A stretch of 64,000 nt of DNA from Shouchella tritolerans (GCF_025770735.1 NZ_JAODPB010000001.1:1-64000); one strand, 5' to 3'. Counted from the stretch's first letter, positions 1 through 12,171 are shown. Translations and numbers: made by a program. The notes: generated by a model from the sequence alone, not told the origin.

Positions 1-219
1 AGCCATCTTTCACCCTCTCTCCAGGTGGAGAAAGGGATTATCCGGTATTAGCTCCGGTTTCCCGGAGTTATCCCAGTCTAAGGGGCAGGTTGCCCACGTG
101 TTACTCACCCGTCCGCCGCTAACGTCCGGGAGCAAGCTCCCTTCTGTCCGCTCGACTTGCATGTATTAGGCACGCCGCCAGCGTTCGTCCTGAGCCAGGA
201 TCAAACTCTCCGTTAAAAA
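1..219 (-). rRNA. rrs: 16S ribosomal RNA, 5' end (partial)
   Basis: Reading the minus strand, the segment ending near 219 starts with GGAGAGTTTGATCCTGGCTC, the universal 16S 5' region, and continues with GTGAGTAACACGTGGGC (helix 6/8 region) to the window edge. Only the first ~220 nt are present; the rest of the rRNA operon lies beyond the left edge. In B. subtilis rrnO also follows gyrA, so synteny agrees. The exact mature 5' end (near 216-219) is inferred. Confidence 0.97.
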
Positions 220-357
220 GTTTGACTTGCTCATTGCACAACCAAAGTTGTGGCTCACTATCATTCATTGACGAGATACCTTGTATCTCTTTTACGCTTG
301 GCTTTTGTTCAGTTTTCAAAGGACTCGTTTGCGCCGTTCTCTCTTGGCGACTCAATT

Positions 358-386
358 AATATATCATATTTGTTAAATAGCGTCAA
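358..386 (-). promoter_or_regulatory. rRNA operon promoter (sigma-A type)
   Basis: On the minus strand TTGACG (381-386) and TATATT (358-363) are separated by exactly 17 nt, a good housekeeping promoter facing the 16S gene. The ~140-nt leader between it and 16S holds CTTTGAAAACTGAAC (a common Bacillus rRNA leader element) and two short hairpins (GAGATAC..GTATCTC, CACAACTTTGGTTGTG), probably processing or antitermination structures. An ORF-like stretch at 119-355 is just the leader and 16S read in one frame. Confidence 0.8.
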
Positions 387-436
387 CTATTTCAGGAAAA
401 TAATTTGTGGTTTTTTAAAGTAATGCTTGTAAACTA

Positions 437-477
437 TAAAAGACGGCCTTAGCTGTACTTAGTTGGAACTGGCCGTC
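437..477 (-). terminator. Rho-independent terminator of the bcrC-like gene
   Basis: Minus-strand stem GACGGCC (471-477) pairs with GGCCGTC (442-448), followed by a T-rich tail at 437-441. It lies just after the stop of the phosphatase gene at 513 and before the rRNA promoter. Confidence 0.7.
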
Positions 478-512
478 CGTATAGTTACTTCTCAATATCT
501 TAATATCTTAGC

Positions 513-1112
513 TTATAATTCTTTAGATTTTTCCCTAGTAGGTAAAAACTGTTGTTCCCGTTTTTCATAAAACCATAGTAATTTCCTTACAAATTTAAGA
601 CGAGGGACCATAAAAGAAACCATTAAAGCTGAAACGATACTAATTAGCGCCCCAACTAAGACATCTGCAGGATAGTGGACACCCACCCAAATACGAGAAA
701 GGCCAACAAAAAAAGCAACCGTCATCCATATGTAACTCCATCTTTTTCGATATATGCAGAAAGTTGTACAAAACGCAAAGAATAAAATGGTATGGTCACT
801 CGGAAAGGAATTATCTACTGCTTTCTCTATTAATTGATTTACATTAGACAATTCCGCAAAGGGTTGATTATTTGCATGTAATTTCCCAGCAATTTTCCCG
901 ATAACCTCGGCAACAATAAAGGCTATAATAGCCGAAATTATCATCATCCTATTTTCCCTTATCCTGGTAAACCAGAATATTAAAACAATTAAAGCAAGAA
1001 CAAAAACCATATATTCAGCTATAAATATAAAAGTATCGTTTAGATATGTATGTTCTTTACCAAAATCATTAATTAGTCTAAACAAATCAACATTCATTTG
1101 AAATAAATCCAT
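513..1112 (-). CDS. bcrC: PAP2-family undecaprenyl-diphosphatase (BcrC-like)
   Basis: A 199-aa polytopic membrane protein of the PAP2/BcrC family. These enzymes dephosphorylate undecaprenyl diphosphate outside the membrane, recycling the cell-wall lipid carrier and giving bacitracin tolerance. Visible motifs: KLHANNQPF (variant of the first PAP2 motif), SFPSDH (second motif with catalytic His) and SRIWVGVHYPADV (third motif with the second His and Asp). Length matches B. subtilis BcrC (~193 aa). The ATG at 1112 follows an AGGAGAGG ribosome site. It stands alone, with its own terminator. Membership of the PAP2 family is certain; the exact substrate is inferred. Confidence 0.8.
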   Translation of the reverse strand: MDLFQMNVDLFRLINDFGKEHTYLNDTFIFIAEYMVFVLALIVLIFWFTRIRENRMMIISAIIAFIVAEVIGKIAGKLHANNQPFAELSNVNQLIEKAVDNSFPSDHTILFFAFCTTFCIYRKRWSYIWMTVAFFVGLSRIWVGVHYPADVLVGALISIVSALMVSFMVPRLKFVRKLLWFYEKREQQFLPTREKSKEL

Positions 1113-1300
1113 GATTTATGCCTCTCCTTGAATTTTATATTGATATAGGAGAAGTATAAGCCATGTGTTGTTAGTTAATAATCGATTTTCCTTACGTAAA
1201 CCTTACAATTATGCAATACTACTCTTACAATTATGTAATAAAATTTAAGTTATTTTTTTCTTACACTATTTTGCTTCTTCGTTTAATGACATATCTATCT

Positions 1301-1338
1301 AAAAAAGAGACCGTTGTTTTCAACATCCTCCAACAGTC
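1301..1338 (-). terminator. Terminator-like hairpin downstream of the SDR gene
   Basis: Minus strand: GACTGTTG (1331-1338) pairs with CAACGGTC (1309-1316, one G-U wobble), followed by TCTTTTTT. It lies ~70 nt past the SDR stop codon. The rest of the 1113-1408 gap is AT-rich with no ORF I would call. Confidence 0.6.
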
Positions 1339-1408
1339 CCCATAAAATTTAGTTTAATGTATTCATGCAGCTCGTACAGTTTCCTAGACTAGACAGGAAG
1401 CTTTTGCT

Positions 1409-2389
1409 TTATGAATTCGTCGATTGCCCGCCATCTACATGGAGAACTTGCCCTGTCACAAACCGGGAATCATCAGATGCCAAATAGACGTAAGTCGGCG
1501 CTAATTCAAATGGCTGCCCTACCCGGTTAAAGACATTGTCTCCTGGAAGGGCATTATTGTCAGCGGAGAAACTAGCGGGAATGAGCGGTGTCCATATTTT
1601 CCCTGGAGCAACGGCGTTTACACGGATCCCTTTATCGCCAATTTGTTTGGCAAGTGCACGGGTCCATCCGACAATCGCCCCTTTTGTCGCCGTATAATCA
1701 ACAAGCTGAGGCTCTCCGACATAGGTAACGACCGATGTCGTTCCAATAATGGAACTGCCTGCCTTTAAATGTGGAAGAGCGGCACGTGTTAAATAAAAGT
1801 GGGAGTAAAAATTGACTTTAAATGTATGGTCAAACTGTTCATCGGTAATATCGACAATGGAGTGTTGTGGAAATTGGATGCCAACGTTATTGCAAAGAAT
1901 ATCGATTTTCCCAAATGCTTCGAGCGTTTTCGCAACAATTGTTTCACACATCTGCTTTTCACTAACATCGCCAGGCACAAGCAAACAATGTTGCCCCAAT
2001 TCCTCAATTCGTTTTTTCGTGCGCTGGGCATCTTCATGTTCATCCAAATAGCTAATCACCACATCTGCGCCTTCTTTGGCAAAAGCAATTGCTGCCGCAG
2101 CGCCGATGCCGCTGTCGCCACCAGTGATGATTGCCGTTTTCCCTGTTAATTTTCCACTTCCTTGTACATTCGGGTTTTCAATGATTGGTTTTGGTACCAT
2201 TAAACGTTCAACGCCAGGGTGCTTTAATTGCCTTTGTTCTGGAGCAGCCAGTGGAATGTCTTCGTAACGGGTAATTTTTCCGTAGTATGGATATTGGGGA
2301 TAGGGTTTTGTTTGCTTATGGCGTTCAAACCAGTCTTGTAGCGCTTTTATTTCCTTTTCCTTAAAGTCGCCGTCATTTTTGCTTGCCAT
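1409..2389 (-). CDS. Short-chain dehydrogenase/reductase, general-stress type (YdaD/YhdF-like)
   Basis: A 326-aa NAD(P)-dependent oxidoreductase of the SDR family. The Rossmann motif TGGDSGIG is near residue 92, NNVG marks the central strand, and the YTATK active-site Tyr/Lys and C-terminal HVDGG are present. The ~45-residue N-terminal extension with a PYYG segment is typical of the subgroup including B. subtilis general-stress proteins YdaD and YhdF, often annotated glucose 1-dehydrogenase-like; the true substrate is unknown. The start at 2389 (MASK...) is preferred over the ATG 15 nt upstream because the GGAGGAG ribosome site lies inside those five codons. Confidence 0.85.
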   Translation of the reverse strand: MASKNDGDFKEKEIKALQDWFERHKQTKPYPQYPYYGKITRYEDIPLAAPEQRQLKHPGVERLMVPKPIIENPNVQGSGKLTGKTAIITGGDSGIGAAAAIAFAKEGADVVISYLDEHEDAQRTKKRIEELGQHCLLVPGDVSEKQMCETIVAKTLEAFGKIDILCNNVGIQFPQHSIVDITDEQFDHTFKVNFYSHFYLTRAALPHLKAGSSIIGTTSVVTYVGEPQLVDYTATKGAIVGWTRALAKQIGDKGIRVNAVAPGKIWTPLIPASFSADNNALPGDNVFNRVGQPFELAPTYVYLASDDSRFVTGQVLHVDGGQSTNS

Positions 2390-2524
2390 TTGCCTCTCCT
2401 CCATCCCTTTTTAGCTATTACCACCGTATGTATAGGCAGGCGCCGTGGTGCCCGTCTTCGCTAAAAAAGGATAGGCTCATAAATAAAATGCTTGCGTACA
2501 GTAAAGAAAAAGGGGTGTTTTCGC

Positions 2525-2686
2525 TTGTATACATTTTATCCTGAAGTAACTTTGCTATTGGATAAGGACCTCAATCAAAAAGAACGGATGTTTTATTTAA
2601 AGGACTCTTGGCTTGTCCCTAAAATCGGTCCTCGCCCGCCTTTTTACGCCTATCCTCGTTATGGGCCTTCCTACCCCATTATTTAA
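2525..2686 (+). CDS. Small hypothetical protein, Pro/Tyr-rich C-terminus
   Basis: A 53-residue ORF starting with TTG at 2525 after AAAAAGGGGTG. The tail is rich in Pro, Tyr and Gly (PRPPFYAYPRYGPSYPII). It lies between the divergent SDR gene and the terminator shared with gyrA. I do not recognise a family. The ribosome site and the shared terminator favour a real gene; the unusual start and small size count against it. Secreted or spore-coat small proteins can look like this, but that is speculation. Confidence 0.4.
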   Translation: MYTFYPEVTLLLDKDLNQKERMFYLKDSWLVPKIGPRPPFYAYPRYGPSYPII

Positions 2687-2708
2687 GTAAACGTTTCAGG
2701 TTTACACG

Positions 2709-2755
2709 AAAAAAAACCAGCTAGCTCAATACGATGCTAACTGGTTTTTTGCTTT
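2709..2755. terminator. Bidirectional terminator between gyrA and the small ORF
   Basis: Stem ACCAGCTAGC (2717-2726) pairs with GCTAACTGGT (2735-2744), with A-run and T-run flanks on both sides, so it can terminate gyrA (minus) and the small ORF (plus). Confidence 0.85.
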
Positions 2756-2756
2756 T

Positions 2757-5249
2757 TTATTCTGCGGCCTCATCTGATGTCGGTTGCTCTGGCTCATCAT
2801 CGTCTTCTAAGTCATCGACTTCGTCGTCGTTAATGTTCACACGGGCGACTGTCGCTACTTCTTCTCCTTCGCCGACTCGAATCAACGTCACGCCTTGAGT
2901 ATTTCGGCCAGTCGTCGAAATGCCGTCTACGTTGGTGCGAATAATTATCCCATTGGCGGTAACAATCATAATGTCATCTTCGTCAGCCACCATTTTCAAA
3001 GAGACAAGAGGGCCGTTTTTATCGGTAATGTTGCATGTTTTAATTCCTTTGCCGCCGCGACTTTGGACTCGGTATTCCTCAAGTGGCGTCCGTTTGCCGT
3101 AGCCTTTCTCGGTAACGACGAGAACGCTTTGGTTTTCATCAACTACGTCCATGCCGACAACCCCGTCATTTTCAGAGAGCGTAATGCCTTTGACACCGCC
3201 TGCGGTACGTCCCATTAGGCGGACATCTGTTTCTGGAAAACGGATTGCCATTCCCTGTTTCGTCCCGATCATGACTTCACGGTTGCCATCGGTTAAGCGT
3301 ACGCCATGGAGCGAATCGCCTTCCCTTAAATTGATCGCGAATAAACCACCTTTACGGATATTCGCAAATGCAGACAACTTTGTTCGTTTGGCGATGCCAT
3401 GCTCTGTTACGAAAAACAAATACGAGTCGTCATCAAAGCATTCAATCGGGATGACTGTACTAATCGCTTCGCCTGGATCAAACGGTAACAAATTAATCGC
3501 AGGAATGCCTTTTGCTGTTCGACCTAGTTCAGGGATTTCATACCCTTTTAAGCGATAGGCTTTCCCTTTGTTCGTAAAGACTAACACAGTATGGTGCGTG
3601 TTGGTCGTAAACAAGTGTTGGACAAAGTCGTCATCGTTCGTACCCATGCCCTGTACACCTTTCCCGCCGCGTTTTTGAGCACGGTATGTGGAAATAGGTA
3701 GGCGTTTAATATAGCCATTATGGGTAATGGTAATAACGATATTTTGCCGTGGAATTAAATCCTCATCTTCCAAATGTTCTTCGCTCGCCGAAATGACCGT
3801 CCGCCGTTCGTCATTAAATTTCTCTTTAATGGCAAGGATTTCTTCTTGGATGACGGCAATGACTTTCTCGTCACTAGCCAAAATGGCACGGAGTTCAGCA
3901 ATTCGCGCCAACACGTCGTTGTATTCTTGTTCAAGCTTATCCCGTTCCAAACCAGTTAACCGTTGCAAACGCATATCGAGAATCGCTTGTGCTTGGTCAT
4001 AGCTGAGTTCGAATCGCTCGATTAAGCCGTTTCTAGCGATTTCTGCTGTTTCCGAACCACGGATTAAGGCAATAATTTCATCAATATGGTCAAGGGCAAT
4101 GCGCAATCCTTCCAAAATGTGGGCACGGGCTTCCGCTTTGTTTAGGTCAAACTGAGTGCGCCTGCGGATCACTTCTACTTGGTGAGCCAAATATTGTTCC
4201 AGCGTCTGTTTCAAGTTTAAGACTTCGGGCCGGCCGTTCACAAGGGCAAGCATATTAATGCCAAAGCTTGTTTGCAAGGCTGTCTGTTTAAACAAATTGT
4301 TCAAAATGACGTTAGGATTTGCGTCTCTACGCACATCGATGACAATGTTCATGCCATTGCGGTCCGAAGAATCACGCAGTTCAGTAATGCCATCAATTTT
4401 CTTGTCACGCACTAGTTCCGCGATTTTTTCAATCAGACGCGCTTTATTGACTTGGTATGGCAGTTCCGTGACGATAATCGACTGTTTGCCTTTGTTTTCG
4501 ACAATTTCCGTTTTAGCCCGTACGGTAATCGAGCCTCGTCCTGTTGAATAGGCTTTGCGTATGCCAGAGCGGCCGAGGATCTCGCCGCCAGTTGGAAAAT
4601 CAGGGCCTGGAATATATTCCATTAACTCAGGAATACTAATGTCAGGATTTTTTGCTAAAGCGAGTACTCCGTCAATCACTTCGCCTAATTGATGTGGCGG
4701 GATATTGGTTGCCATCCCGACTGCAATCCCCGACGTGCCATTGACGAGCAAATTCGGAAAACGGGAAGGCAGCACTTTCGGTTCTCGCTCAGTGCCGTCA
4801 TAGTTATCGATAAAATCAACGGTATCTTTGTTTAAATCTCGGACTAGCTCCATTGATATTTTGGACATTTTTGATTCTGTATAACGCATCGCCGCAGCAG
4901 AGTCGCCATCAATGGAACCAAAGTTGCCATGCCCGTTGACGAGCATATAACGATAACTAAAATCTTGTGCCATTCGTACCATTGCGTCATATACAGAAGT
5001 ATCGCCGTGTGGGTGGTACTTCCCAAGCACTTCGCCTACGATCCGCGCCGACTTTTTATATGGTTTGTCTGGTGTCATCCCAAGCTCAAACATGGCATAC
5101 AGAATACGGCGATGCACGGGCTTCATGCCATCTCTTACGTCTGGCAGCGCCCGGCTGACAATGACGCTCATCGCGTAATCGATGAACGATTCTTTCATTT
5201 CCTCGTCTATTTGTCTTTCTCTTAGTCTTGGTACATCTTCTTCAGCCAT
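2757..5249 (-). CDS. gyrA: DNA gyrase subunit A
   Basis: An 830-aa GyrA; with GyrB it forms the A2B2 gyrase that introduces negative supercoils. The breakage-reunion domain carries the catalytic-Tyr region (AAAMRYTE) and the quinolone-determining stretch with [14 protein letters not shown]. The C-terminal beta-pinwheel contains QRGGKG, the GyrA box, at about residues 535-541. The tail is acidic. The start at 5249 ([13 protein letters not shown]) is chosen because CTGGAGG lies 7-13 nt upstream and the upstream residues are not conserved. It follows gyrB by 48 nt. Confidence 0.98.
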   Translation of the reverse strand: MAEEDVPRLRERQIDEEMKESFIDYAMSVIVSRALPDVRDGMKPVHRRILYAMFELGMTPDKPYKKSARIVGEVLGKYHPHGDTSVYDAMVRMAQDFSYRYMLVNGHGNFGSIDGDSAAAMRYTESKMSKISMELVRDLNKDTVDFIDNYDGTEREPKVLPSRFPNLLVNGTSGIAVGMATNIPPHQLGEVIDGVLALAKNPDISIPELMEYIPGPDFPTGGEILGRSGIRKAYSTGRGSITVRAKTEIVENKGKQSIIVTELPYQVNKARLIEKIAELVRDKKIDGITELRDSSDRNGMNIVIDVRRDANPNVILNNLFKQTALQTSFGINMLALVNGRPEVLNLKQTLEQYLAHQVEVIRRRTQFDLNKAEARAHILEGLRIALDHIDEIIALIRGSETAEIARNGLIERFELSYDQAQAILDMRLQRLTGLERDKLEQEYNDVLARIAELRAILASDEKVIAVIQEEILAIKEKFNDERRTVISASEEHLEDEDLIPRQNIVITITHNGYIKRLPISTYRAQKRGGKGVQGMGTNDDDFVQHLFTTNTHHTVLVFTNKGKAYRLKGYEIPELGRTAKGIPAINLLPFDPGEAISTVIPIECFDDDSYLFFVTEHGIAKRTKLSAFANIRKGGLFAINLREGDSLHGVRLTDGNREVMIGTKQGMAIRFPETDVRLMGRTAGGVKGITLSENDGVVGMDVVDENQSVLVVTEKGYGKRTPLEEYRVQSRGGKGIKTCNITDKNGPLVSLKMVADEDDIMIVTANGIIIRTNVDGISTTGRNTQGVTLIRVGEGEEVATVARVNINDDEVDDLEDDDEPEQPTSDEAAE

Positions 5250-5297
5250 TCCGTAAACCTCCAGGGCAGCTGGCAATGATTTGCGTCAGCCGTTCTT

Positions 5298-7226
<1,929 letters not shown>

Positions 7227-7248
7227 TCACCTTCTCATCAGGGATCGT

Positions 7249-7545
7249 CTACTCACTATCGCTTAAAAGCGCCTCCCCCAATTCATCATTTAGCAATTCC
7301 AATCCATCAGACATGGACCGGCGTTTTAACGTCTGCGATGAAACCGGGGAAAAATAGATGCAAGTATCGGTTACAATGACACTTTTCACTGAATCTTCTG
7401 ATGCAATTTTTTTGCAATCGTGTTTCGTATCCCATTCGTGTAAAAAAACGGCTGTATCTTTTGCCAGTTCACCCTCTGCATAGGGCAAGATTGCGATAAT
7501 TTGTGTGGCTGGCAAAATGACATCTCCACCGATGTGAATATACAT
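7249..7545 (-). CDS. remB: RemB-like extracellular matrix regulator (YaaB, DUF370)
   Basis: A 98-aa protein beginning MYIHIGGDVILP, the DUF370 start seen in B. subtilis RemB/YaaB, with SVIVTDTCIYFSPVSSQTLKRR matching the family core (IYYSPLSSSTLKKR). RemA/RemB proteins influence matrix genes and osmoprotection by DNA binding; RemB's own role is less clear. It lies 3 nt after recF in the operon. It is ~17 residues longer than the B. subtilis protein, with an acidic tail. Confidence 0.88.
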   Translation of the reverse strand: MYIHIGGDVILPATQIIAILPYAEGELAKDTAVFLHEWDTKHDCKKIASEDSVKSVIVTDTCIYFSPVSSQTLKRRSMSDGLELLNDELGEALLSDSE

Positions 7546-7548
7546 ACT

Positions 7549-8667
7549 TTACTCCAATCGTTTCACTGTGCCTTGATCTACGGAAAAGAGGCAAGCTTCA
7601 GCCAACACGCCATCGTCGAGTCCGCTTGTGGAAGTTGTCGTTACAAATGTTTGCACACGTGCCTGAATAGCCTCTAACAGATGCGATTGCCGATAATTGT
7701 CTAGTTCAGACAGTACATCGTCCAAGAGCAAAATCGGGTAATCGCCAATCTCCGCATAGATTAAATCGATTTCAGCTAGTTTGACAGACAGCGCCGTCGT
7801 CCTTTGTTGTCCTTGTGAGCCGTAGGATTGGACATCTAAACCATTGACAGAGAAAGAAACGTCATCACGGTGGGGCCCAAACAACGTTGTCCCCCTGCGT
7901 ACCTCTGTTTCCCTTTTCGTTTCGTACGCTTTAAATAAGTCTTCTTTTATTTTCGACATATTCTCTATGTCTGATACCTCAATTGACGGGATATAGGAAA
8001 GAGTGAGCACTTCTTTACCGCGGCTAATGGATTGATGGATTGGCGTGGCCCAGTCTTCGAGCCGGCTAATAAATTCAGCCCGCTTTTTCATGACAAATGC
8101 CGCTTTGTCAATCAGCTGTTCGGTCAAGACATCAACCATTGCGTAATTTTGCGAGCGTTTTTGTTGCATATTTTTCAAGAGCACATTCCGTTGCTTTAAG
8201 ATTTTCCCGTACAAGGAGAGGTTGTTTAAATAGACTGGGCTGATCTGGCCAAGCTCCATGTCGATAAAGCGGCGCCTGACTTGCGGGCTGCCTTTTACTA
8301 AGTCAAGGTCTTCAGGAGCGAACATGACGACATTCAGCGTCCCTACATAGTCGCTGAGGCGGCGCTGTTCAAGGCCGTTAATCTTCCCTTTTTTCCCTTT
8401 AGCCGACAAAATGATATCCAATTCGACCTCGCCTGTACGTTTTTCGGCTTTCGCGTGAATTCGTGCGAACGGCTCTTCAAAGCGAATCATTTCTTTGTCT
8501 TTTTGGGTGCGATGGGATTTGGCTAGTGATACCACATAAATCGCTTCCAGCAAGTTTGTCTTCCCCTGGGCATTTTCGCCGACAAAGACATTGATTTTTT
8601 CGCCAAAAACGACAGCCGTTTTGCTGTAATTACGGTAAGAGGACAGCTCAAGCGTGTGGATAATCAT
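7549..8667 (-). CDS. recF: DNA replication and repair protein RecF
   Basis: A 372-aa SMC-like ATPase that with RecO and RecR loads RecA at gaps. It has a Walker A motif (GENAQGKTN, ~residues 30-38), a signature motif ([10 protein letters not shown]) and Walker B ([12 protein letters not shown]). The start lies 2 nt after the yaaA stop, so it is co-transcribed and probably translationally coupled. Confidence 0.97.
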   Translation of the reverse strand: MIIHTLELSSYRNYSKTAVVFGEKINVFVGENAQGKTNLLEAIYVVSLAKSHRTQKDKEMIRFEEPFARIHAKAEKRTGEVELDIILSAKGKKGKINGLEQRRLSDYVGTLNVVMFAPEDLDLVKGSPQVRRRFIDMELGQISPVYLNNLSLYGKILKQRNVLLKNMQQKRSQNYAMVDVLTEQLIDKAAFVMKKRAEFISRLEDWATPIHQSISRGKEVLTLSYIPSIEVSDIENMSKIKEDLFKAYETKRETEVRRGTTLFGPHRDDVSFSVNGLDVQSYGSQGQQRTTALSVKLAEIDLIYAEIGDYPILLLDDVLSELDNYRQSHLLEAIQARVQTFVTTTSTSGLDDGVLAEACLFSVDQGTVKRLE

Positions 8668-8669
8668 CG

Positions 8670-8888
8670 TTATTCCTTTCCAACAATCGTCAATGTGCGC
8701 CCGTCGGCCAATTCAATCACATCCCCGTTTCGTAATTTGCGGCCGCGCCGGTTTTCTTCTTCGCTATTCACGCGCGGGGTGTGCTCGCTTAAATACCATT
8801 TTGCCATGCCTCCCGTATCAATAGCGCCAATTTCCTTCAAGAGCTGGCCAAGGGTAATATACTCCGTTCCAATTCGTATTTGTTCCAA
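8670..8888 (-). CDS. yaaA: S4-domain RNA-binding protein YaaA (RlbA)
   Basis: A 72-aa S4-type RNA-binding protein, with core [20 protein letters not shown] and [14 protein letters not shown] as in B. subtilis YaaA, a ribosome-associated protein implicated in 50S assembly. The TTG start at 8888 is chosen because GTGAGG stands 6 nt upstream and the length then matches B. subtilis (71 aa); a longer in-frame version from 8927 has no ribosome site. Confidence 0.9.
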   Translation of the reverse strand: MEQIRIGTEYITLGQLLKEIGAIDTGGMAKWYLSEHTPRVNSEEENRRGRKLRNGDVIELADGRTLTIVGKE

Positions 8889-9052
8889 GGTATACCTCAC
8901 AATCGGCTGGACGAAGGAAGACAGCATACTTTGCGAGAATGCTGCCTTTTTCGTTAGCCATATAGGTTTTCTTCCAAATCTCGTTTGTCCATCTTTTCTT
9001 ATATTGTACTAAACGTTTGCACTGTTAGCCAACCTTTTTTCGCCCTAGTACT

Positions 9053-10195
9053 TTAATACGTTCTGACTGGCGAGAATAAATGCAAGTAGTGGTCTGAATC
9101 AATCGGACGAATAACGAAGGGGCTCATTGCACCTGTCAAAAAGATTTGGACTTCATCGCTGTCAACCACTTTCAAAGCATCAAGGATATTTTTCCCATTA
9201 AACGAAATCCGTATTTCATCCCCTTCAAATTGGTCAGTGGCCATTTTTTCCGTCACTTTTCCAATCTCTTGTGATGTTGACGTAATTTCAATTTGGTTGT
9301 CGCCAAGTGTTTTGACATTAATGACATTGTTTTTTGCTTCCCTTGACAACAACATTGCCCGTTCAAGCGTATGGACCAATTCTTTTGTTTTTACGACAAA
9401 GGACGTTTTGAACTGAGTCGGTATCATGCTCGACGTTACCGGATACTTCCCTTCAAGCAGTCTTGAGAAAAACAACAAGTTTCCGAGTTTGAAAAGGATC
9501 TGATTCTCGGTTACAACAATTTCAGCCAAATCGCTTGTATCCTCCAAAATCTTGCTCAACTCTTGCAAGCTTTTTCCTGGGATAACGACATTTTTAAATT
9601 CTAGTCCCTCTTCTTGGCTGTCTATCTTTGTTTTCCGCATCGCCAACCGATGGCTATCTGTTGCAGTACAGATAAGTTCCCCATTTTCCGTTTCAATGTT
9701 TACACCTGTCAACACGGGACGTGTTTCTTGAGTGGACACAGCAAATACGGTTTGGCGAATGATGTTGCGCAACATATCTTGTGGCAAGCTAAAAATCAAG
9801 TCTTCCTTCAGTTGTGGCAGACGAGGATATTCCTCTGGATCAAGGCCGTTTAACGTAAAAACAGAAGAGTCAGAGCGAATGGTCGCTGCAAATTGGTCAT
9901 GGACTTGGATTTCAATCGTTTCTCCAGGCAGTTTTTTAACAATCTCAGCAAAGTATTTTGATTGCAACACGATGCTTCCTGCTTGTTCGATTTGAACAAT
10001 TTCACGTTCGTTTTCTTCTTTTGGGATAAACGATTCAATCGATAAGTCCGAGTCGCTCCCAGTAAGCGTTAAGCCATTTGCATCAGCAACCAATTTAATT
10101 CCCGTTAAAATCGGGATCGTTGTTCTTGATGAAACGGCTTTTGCAACATGTTGGACATCGTGAACCATCCGATTCCGTTCAATAATGACATGCAT
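9053..10195 (-). CDS. dnaN: DNA polymerase III beta subunit (sliding clamp)
   Basis: A 380-aa clamp protein with the three-domain beta-clamp layout; it begins MHVIIERNRMV and ends with HYLHLFSPVRTY, the family's C-terminal LxxPxRxx-type motif. It tethers Pol III to DNA and binds Hda-like/YabA regulators. It follows dnaA with 168 nt of origin sequence between them. Confidence 0.97.
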   Translation of the reverse strand: MHVIIERNRMVHDVQHVAKAVSSRTTIPILTGIKLVADANGLTLTGSDSDLSIESFIPKEENEREIVQIEQAGSIVLQSKYFAEIVKKLPGETIEIQVHDQFAATIRSDSSVFTLNGLDPEEYPRLPQLKEDLIFSLPQDMLRNIIRQTVFAVSTQETRPVLTGVNIETENGELICTATDSHRLAMRKTKIDSQEEGLEFKNVVIPGKSLQELSKILEDTSDLAEIVVTENQILFKLGNLLFFSRLLEGKYPVTSSMIPTQFKTSFVVKTKELVHTLERAMLLSREAKNNVINVKTLGDNQIEITSTSQEIGKVTEKMATDQFEGDEIRISFNGKNILDALKVVDSDEVQIFLTGAMSPFVIRPIDSDHYLHLFSPVRTY

Positions 10196-10363
10196 AATAA
10201 GAAACTCCTTTTCATAAATCTATATATAAGTCTTTTAATGTCGTAGTAATAGTACTAGGGCTTGTGCATTTGTGGATAAGTGAGCGAAATGCGTAAAGAG
10301 ACAGCCTATTCACATGTGGGTAGTTTGTGGATAGGCTTGTTTCTGTTATACACATGTTCACAT
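10196..10363. other. oriC: oriC, unwinding region between dnaA and dnaN
   Basis: DnaA-box-like 9-mers lie at 10271-10279 (TGTGGATAA, perfect on the minus strand), 10326-10334 (TGTGGATAG) and 10346-10354 (TTATACACA). Moving toward dnaN from the perfect box there is a short GC-richer spacer, then at 10244-10258 TAGTAATAGTACTAG (TAG-TAA-TAG-TAC-TAG), which matches the DnaA-trio element used for basal unwinding in B. subtilis, and then an AT-rich stretch (10211-10240). This order, box - trio - AT-rich, is the functional order known from B. subtilis incC. Confidence 0.85.
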
Positions 10364-11719
10364 CTACTGACGCAGCTGCTCGGTAATAGCTTGCACTTTT
10401 TGCTGTAATTCCTGGTCAGTGGCAAGCAGCTTTGAAATCTTTTCATGAGCATGGATGACGGTTGTATGATCGCGGCCGCCAAATTCACTGCCGATTTTAG
10501 GCAACGAGGCGTCTGTCATTTCTCGGGATAAGTACATCGCTATTTGACGTGGGAAAGCGACTGATTTAGTTCGTTTCTTTGCTTTGAAATCTTCGAGTTT
10601 TACTTGGAAGTGTTCGCCGACAAGCTTTTGGATGTCTGTGATCGTAAGCGTTTTAGGCATCGCATTTGGAATGATGTCTTTTAATGCTTCAGCAGCAAGA
10701 TCAGCATTCATATCTTGGTTAATTAAAGAAGAATAGGCAACAACACGGATCAGCGCACCTTCTAGCTCACGAATGTTCGTATCAATCTGGTTGGCAATGT
10801 AAAGCATCACTTCATTAGGGATATCCAAGTTTTCTGCCTTCGCTTTTTTGCGCAAGATGGCAATACGCGTTTCCAAATCAGGCGGCGTTATATCGGTAAT
10901 CAGGCCCCACTCAAAACGGGAGCGTAATCGGTCTTCCAGAGTCGGTATCTCTTTTGGAGGGCGGTCGCTTGAAATAACGATCTGCTTTGATTCTTCATGC
11001 AATGCATTAAAGGTATGGAAAAATTCTTCCTGTGTTTGGATTTTGCCAGCAATAAATTGGATGTCGTCAATGAGCAGTACATCAACATTGCGGTATTTGT
11101 TACGAAAATGAACAGCCTTGTTGTCTCGGATCGCGTTAATAAATTCATTTGTAAATTTTTCAGATGACAAATACACAACTTTCGCATTTGGGTTATGTTC
11201 CATTACATAATGGCCAATCGCATGCATTAAGTGGGTTTTTCCTAGGCCGACTCCTCCATAGATAAACAGAGGGTTATAGGCTCTTGCTGGAGCTTCCGCA
11301 ACGGCTAATGAAGCTGCATGGGCAAAACGATTTCCAGATCCAATGACAAATGTATTAAACGTGTATTTGTCGTTAAGCATCGTTTGAGACAGTGTTGATT
11401 GGCCAGCTCCATCTTTTTCCGGCGGTGTCTGAGGTGTTTGTTCAGGTAATGCTTCCTCTTCTTGGTTATGTTGAGGAATAACAAACTTTGGCGCCAATCG
11501 CGCACCTGTAAGCTGTTCAATAATGTCGGACGTCAGCCCTGAGTAATGGTCTTCCAGCCAGTCACGGGCAAACTCATTTGGCGCAGTGACAATGATCGTG
11601 TCGTTATTTTGGAGCGCGTTTGCTTTTGTTGCTCTTAGCCACGTTTCATAACTAGGTTTGCTTACTTTCTTTTTCATTTCTTCAAGCACTTTGTTCCACA
11701 GATCATCAATATTTTCCAA
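10364..11719 (-). CDS. dnaA: Chromosomal replication initiator DnaA
   Basis: A 451-aa AAA+ initiator. Domain I is N-terminal ([14 protein letters not shown]), followed by a Gln/Glu/Pro-rich linker (~100-125). Domain III has Walker A (GGVGLGKTH) and Walker B (LLIDDIQFI) motifs. Domain IV carries the DnaA signature ([11 protein letters not shown]), which reads the 9-mer boxes. The TTG start at 11719 follows AAGGGAGGGG; upstream in-frame residues are non-coding leader. It lies between the two box clusters of oriC and is probably autoregulated by the upstream boxes. Confidence 0.98.
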   Translation of the reverse strand: MENIDDLWNKVLEEMKKKVSKPSYETWLRATKANALQNNDTIIVTAPNEFARDWLEDHYSGLTSDIIEQLTGARLAPKFVIPQHNQEEEALPEQTPQTPPEKDGAGQSTLSQTMLNDKYTFNTFVIGSGNRFAHAASLAVAEAPARAYNPLFIYGGVGLGKTHLMHAIGHYVMEHNPNAKVVYLSSEKFTNEFINAIRDNKAVHFRNKYRNVDVLLIDDIQFIAGKIQTQEEFFHTFNALHEESKQIVISSDRPPKEIPTLEDRLRSRFEWGLITDITPPDLETRIAILRKKAKAENLDIPNEVMLYIANQIDTNIRELEGALIRVVAYSSLINQDMNADLAAEALKDIIPNAMPKTLTITDIQKLVGEHFQVKLEDFKAKKRTKSVAFPRQIAMYLSREMTDASLPKIGSEFGGRDHTTVIHAHEKISKLLATDQELQQKVQAITEQLRQ

Positions 11720-12130
11720 AAAAACCCCTCCCTTATTGCGACATAAATAAGCTGTACAACATTTGTACAACATCTAAAATCAACACGAATAATTATGCGT
11801 GCACTGCATAGTTGTGTATAGTAATTATTATAGTAGAAAAACGGAAATCCCCCTTATGCAGTACGTTGTGGATAAGAACGCCAACAGAAATAAAAAACCT
11901 GTCCACAACCTTACCCACAGGCTGTGGACAGGTTTTTTGATTAAGTCAATGTCCACGAAGGAAAACAACTTAATCATAGCAAAAATAACTAGATACCGCA
12001 ATGGTTCTATGTACTTATCCACAAAACCCTGTATCTAGTGTTTTGTAGTTGTCCACAACACTAGATATGTGCAAAGGGTTGTCGATAACTTGTAGACAAG
12101 AAAAAATGGAGCGCGGATTTTATCCACAAT
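11720..12130. other. oriC: oriC, DnaA-box cluster upstream of dnaA
   Basis: About 400 nt without a credible gene but dense in DnaA boxes: TGTGGATAA 11867-11875, TGTCCACAA 11900-11908, TTACCCACA 11911-11919, TGTGGACAG 11923-11931, TTATCCACA 12015-12023, TGTCCACAA 12050-12058 and TTATCCACA 12120-12128. These match or are within one or two bases of TTATCCACA on either strand. In B. subtilis the equivalent region (incA/B) works with the dnaA-dnaN region as a bipartite origin and also represses the dnaA promoter. Confidence 0.93.
11892..11938. repeat. 16-bp perfect inverted repeat inside oriC
   Basis: AAAAAACCTGTCCACA (11892-11907) is perfectly repeated in inverted orientation at 11923-11938, separated by 15 nt. 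Each arm contains a DnaA-box-like TGTCCACA, and the loop holds a third (TTACCCACA). As RNA it would form a terminator-like hairpin with a T-run; as DNA it places two boxes head to head. Confidence 0.85.
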
Positions 12131-12171
12131 TGTCGAAAAGAGGGAGAAACAGTAGCCAATTGAACTATCTC

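Noticed and set aside
119-355. 78-codon minus-strand ORF over the 16S 5' end and leader
   Set aside because: Overlaps rRNA and its leader; no ribosome site; a by-product of non-coding sequence.
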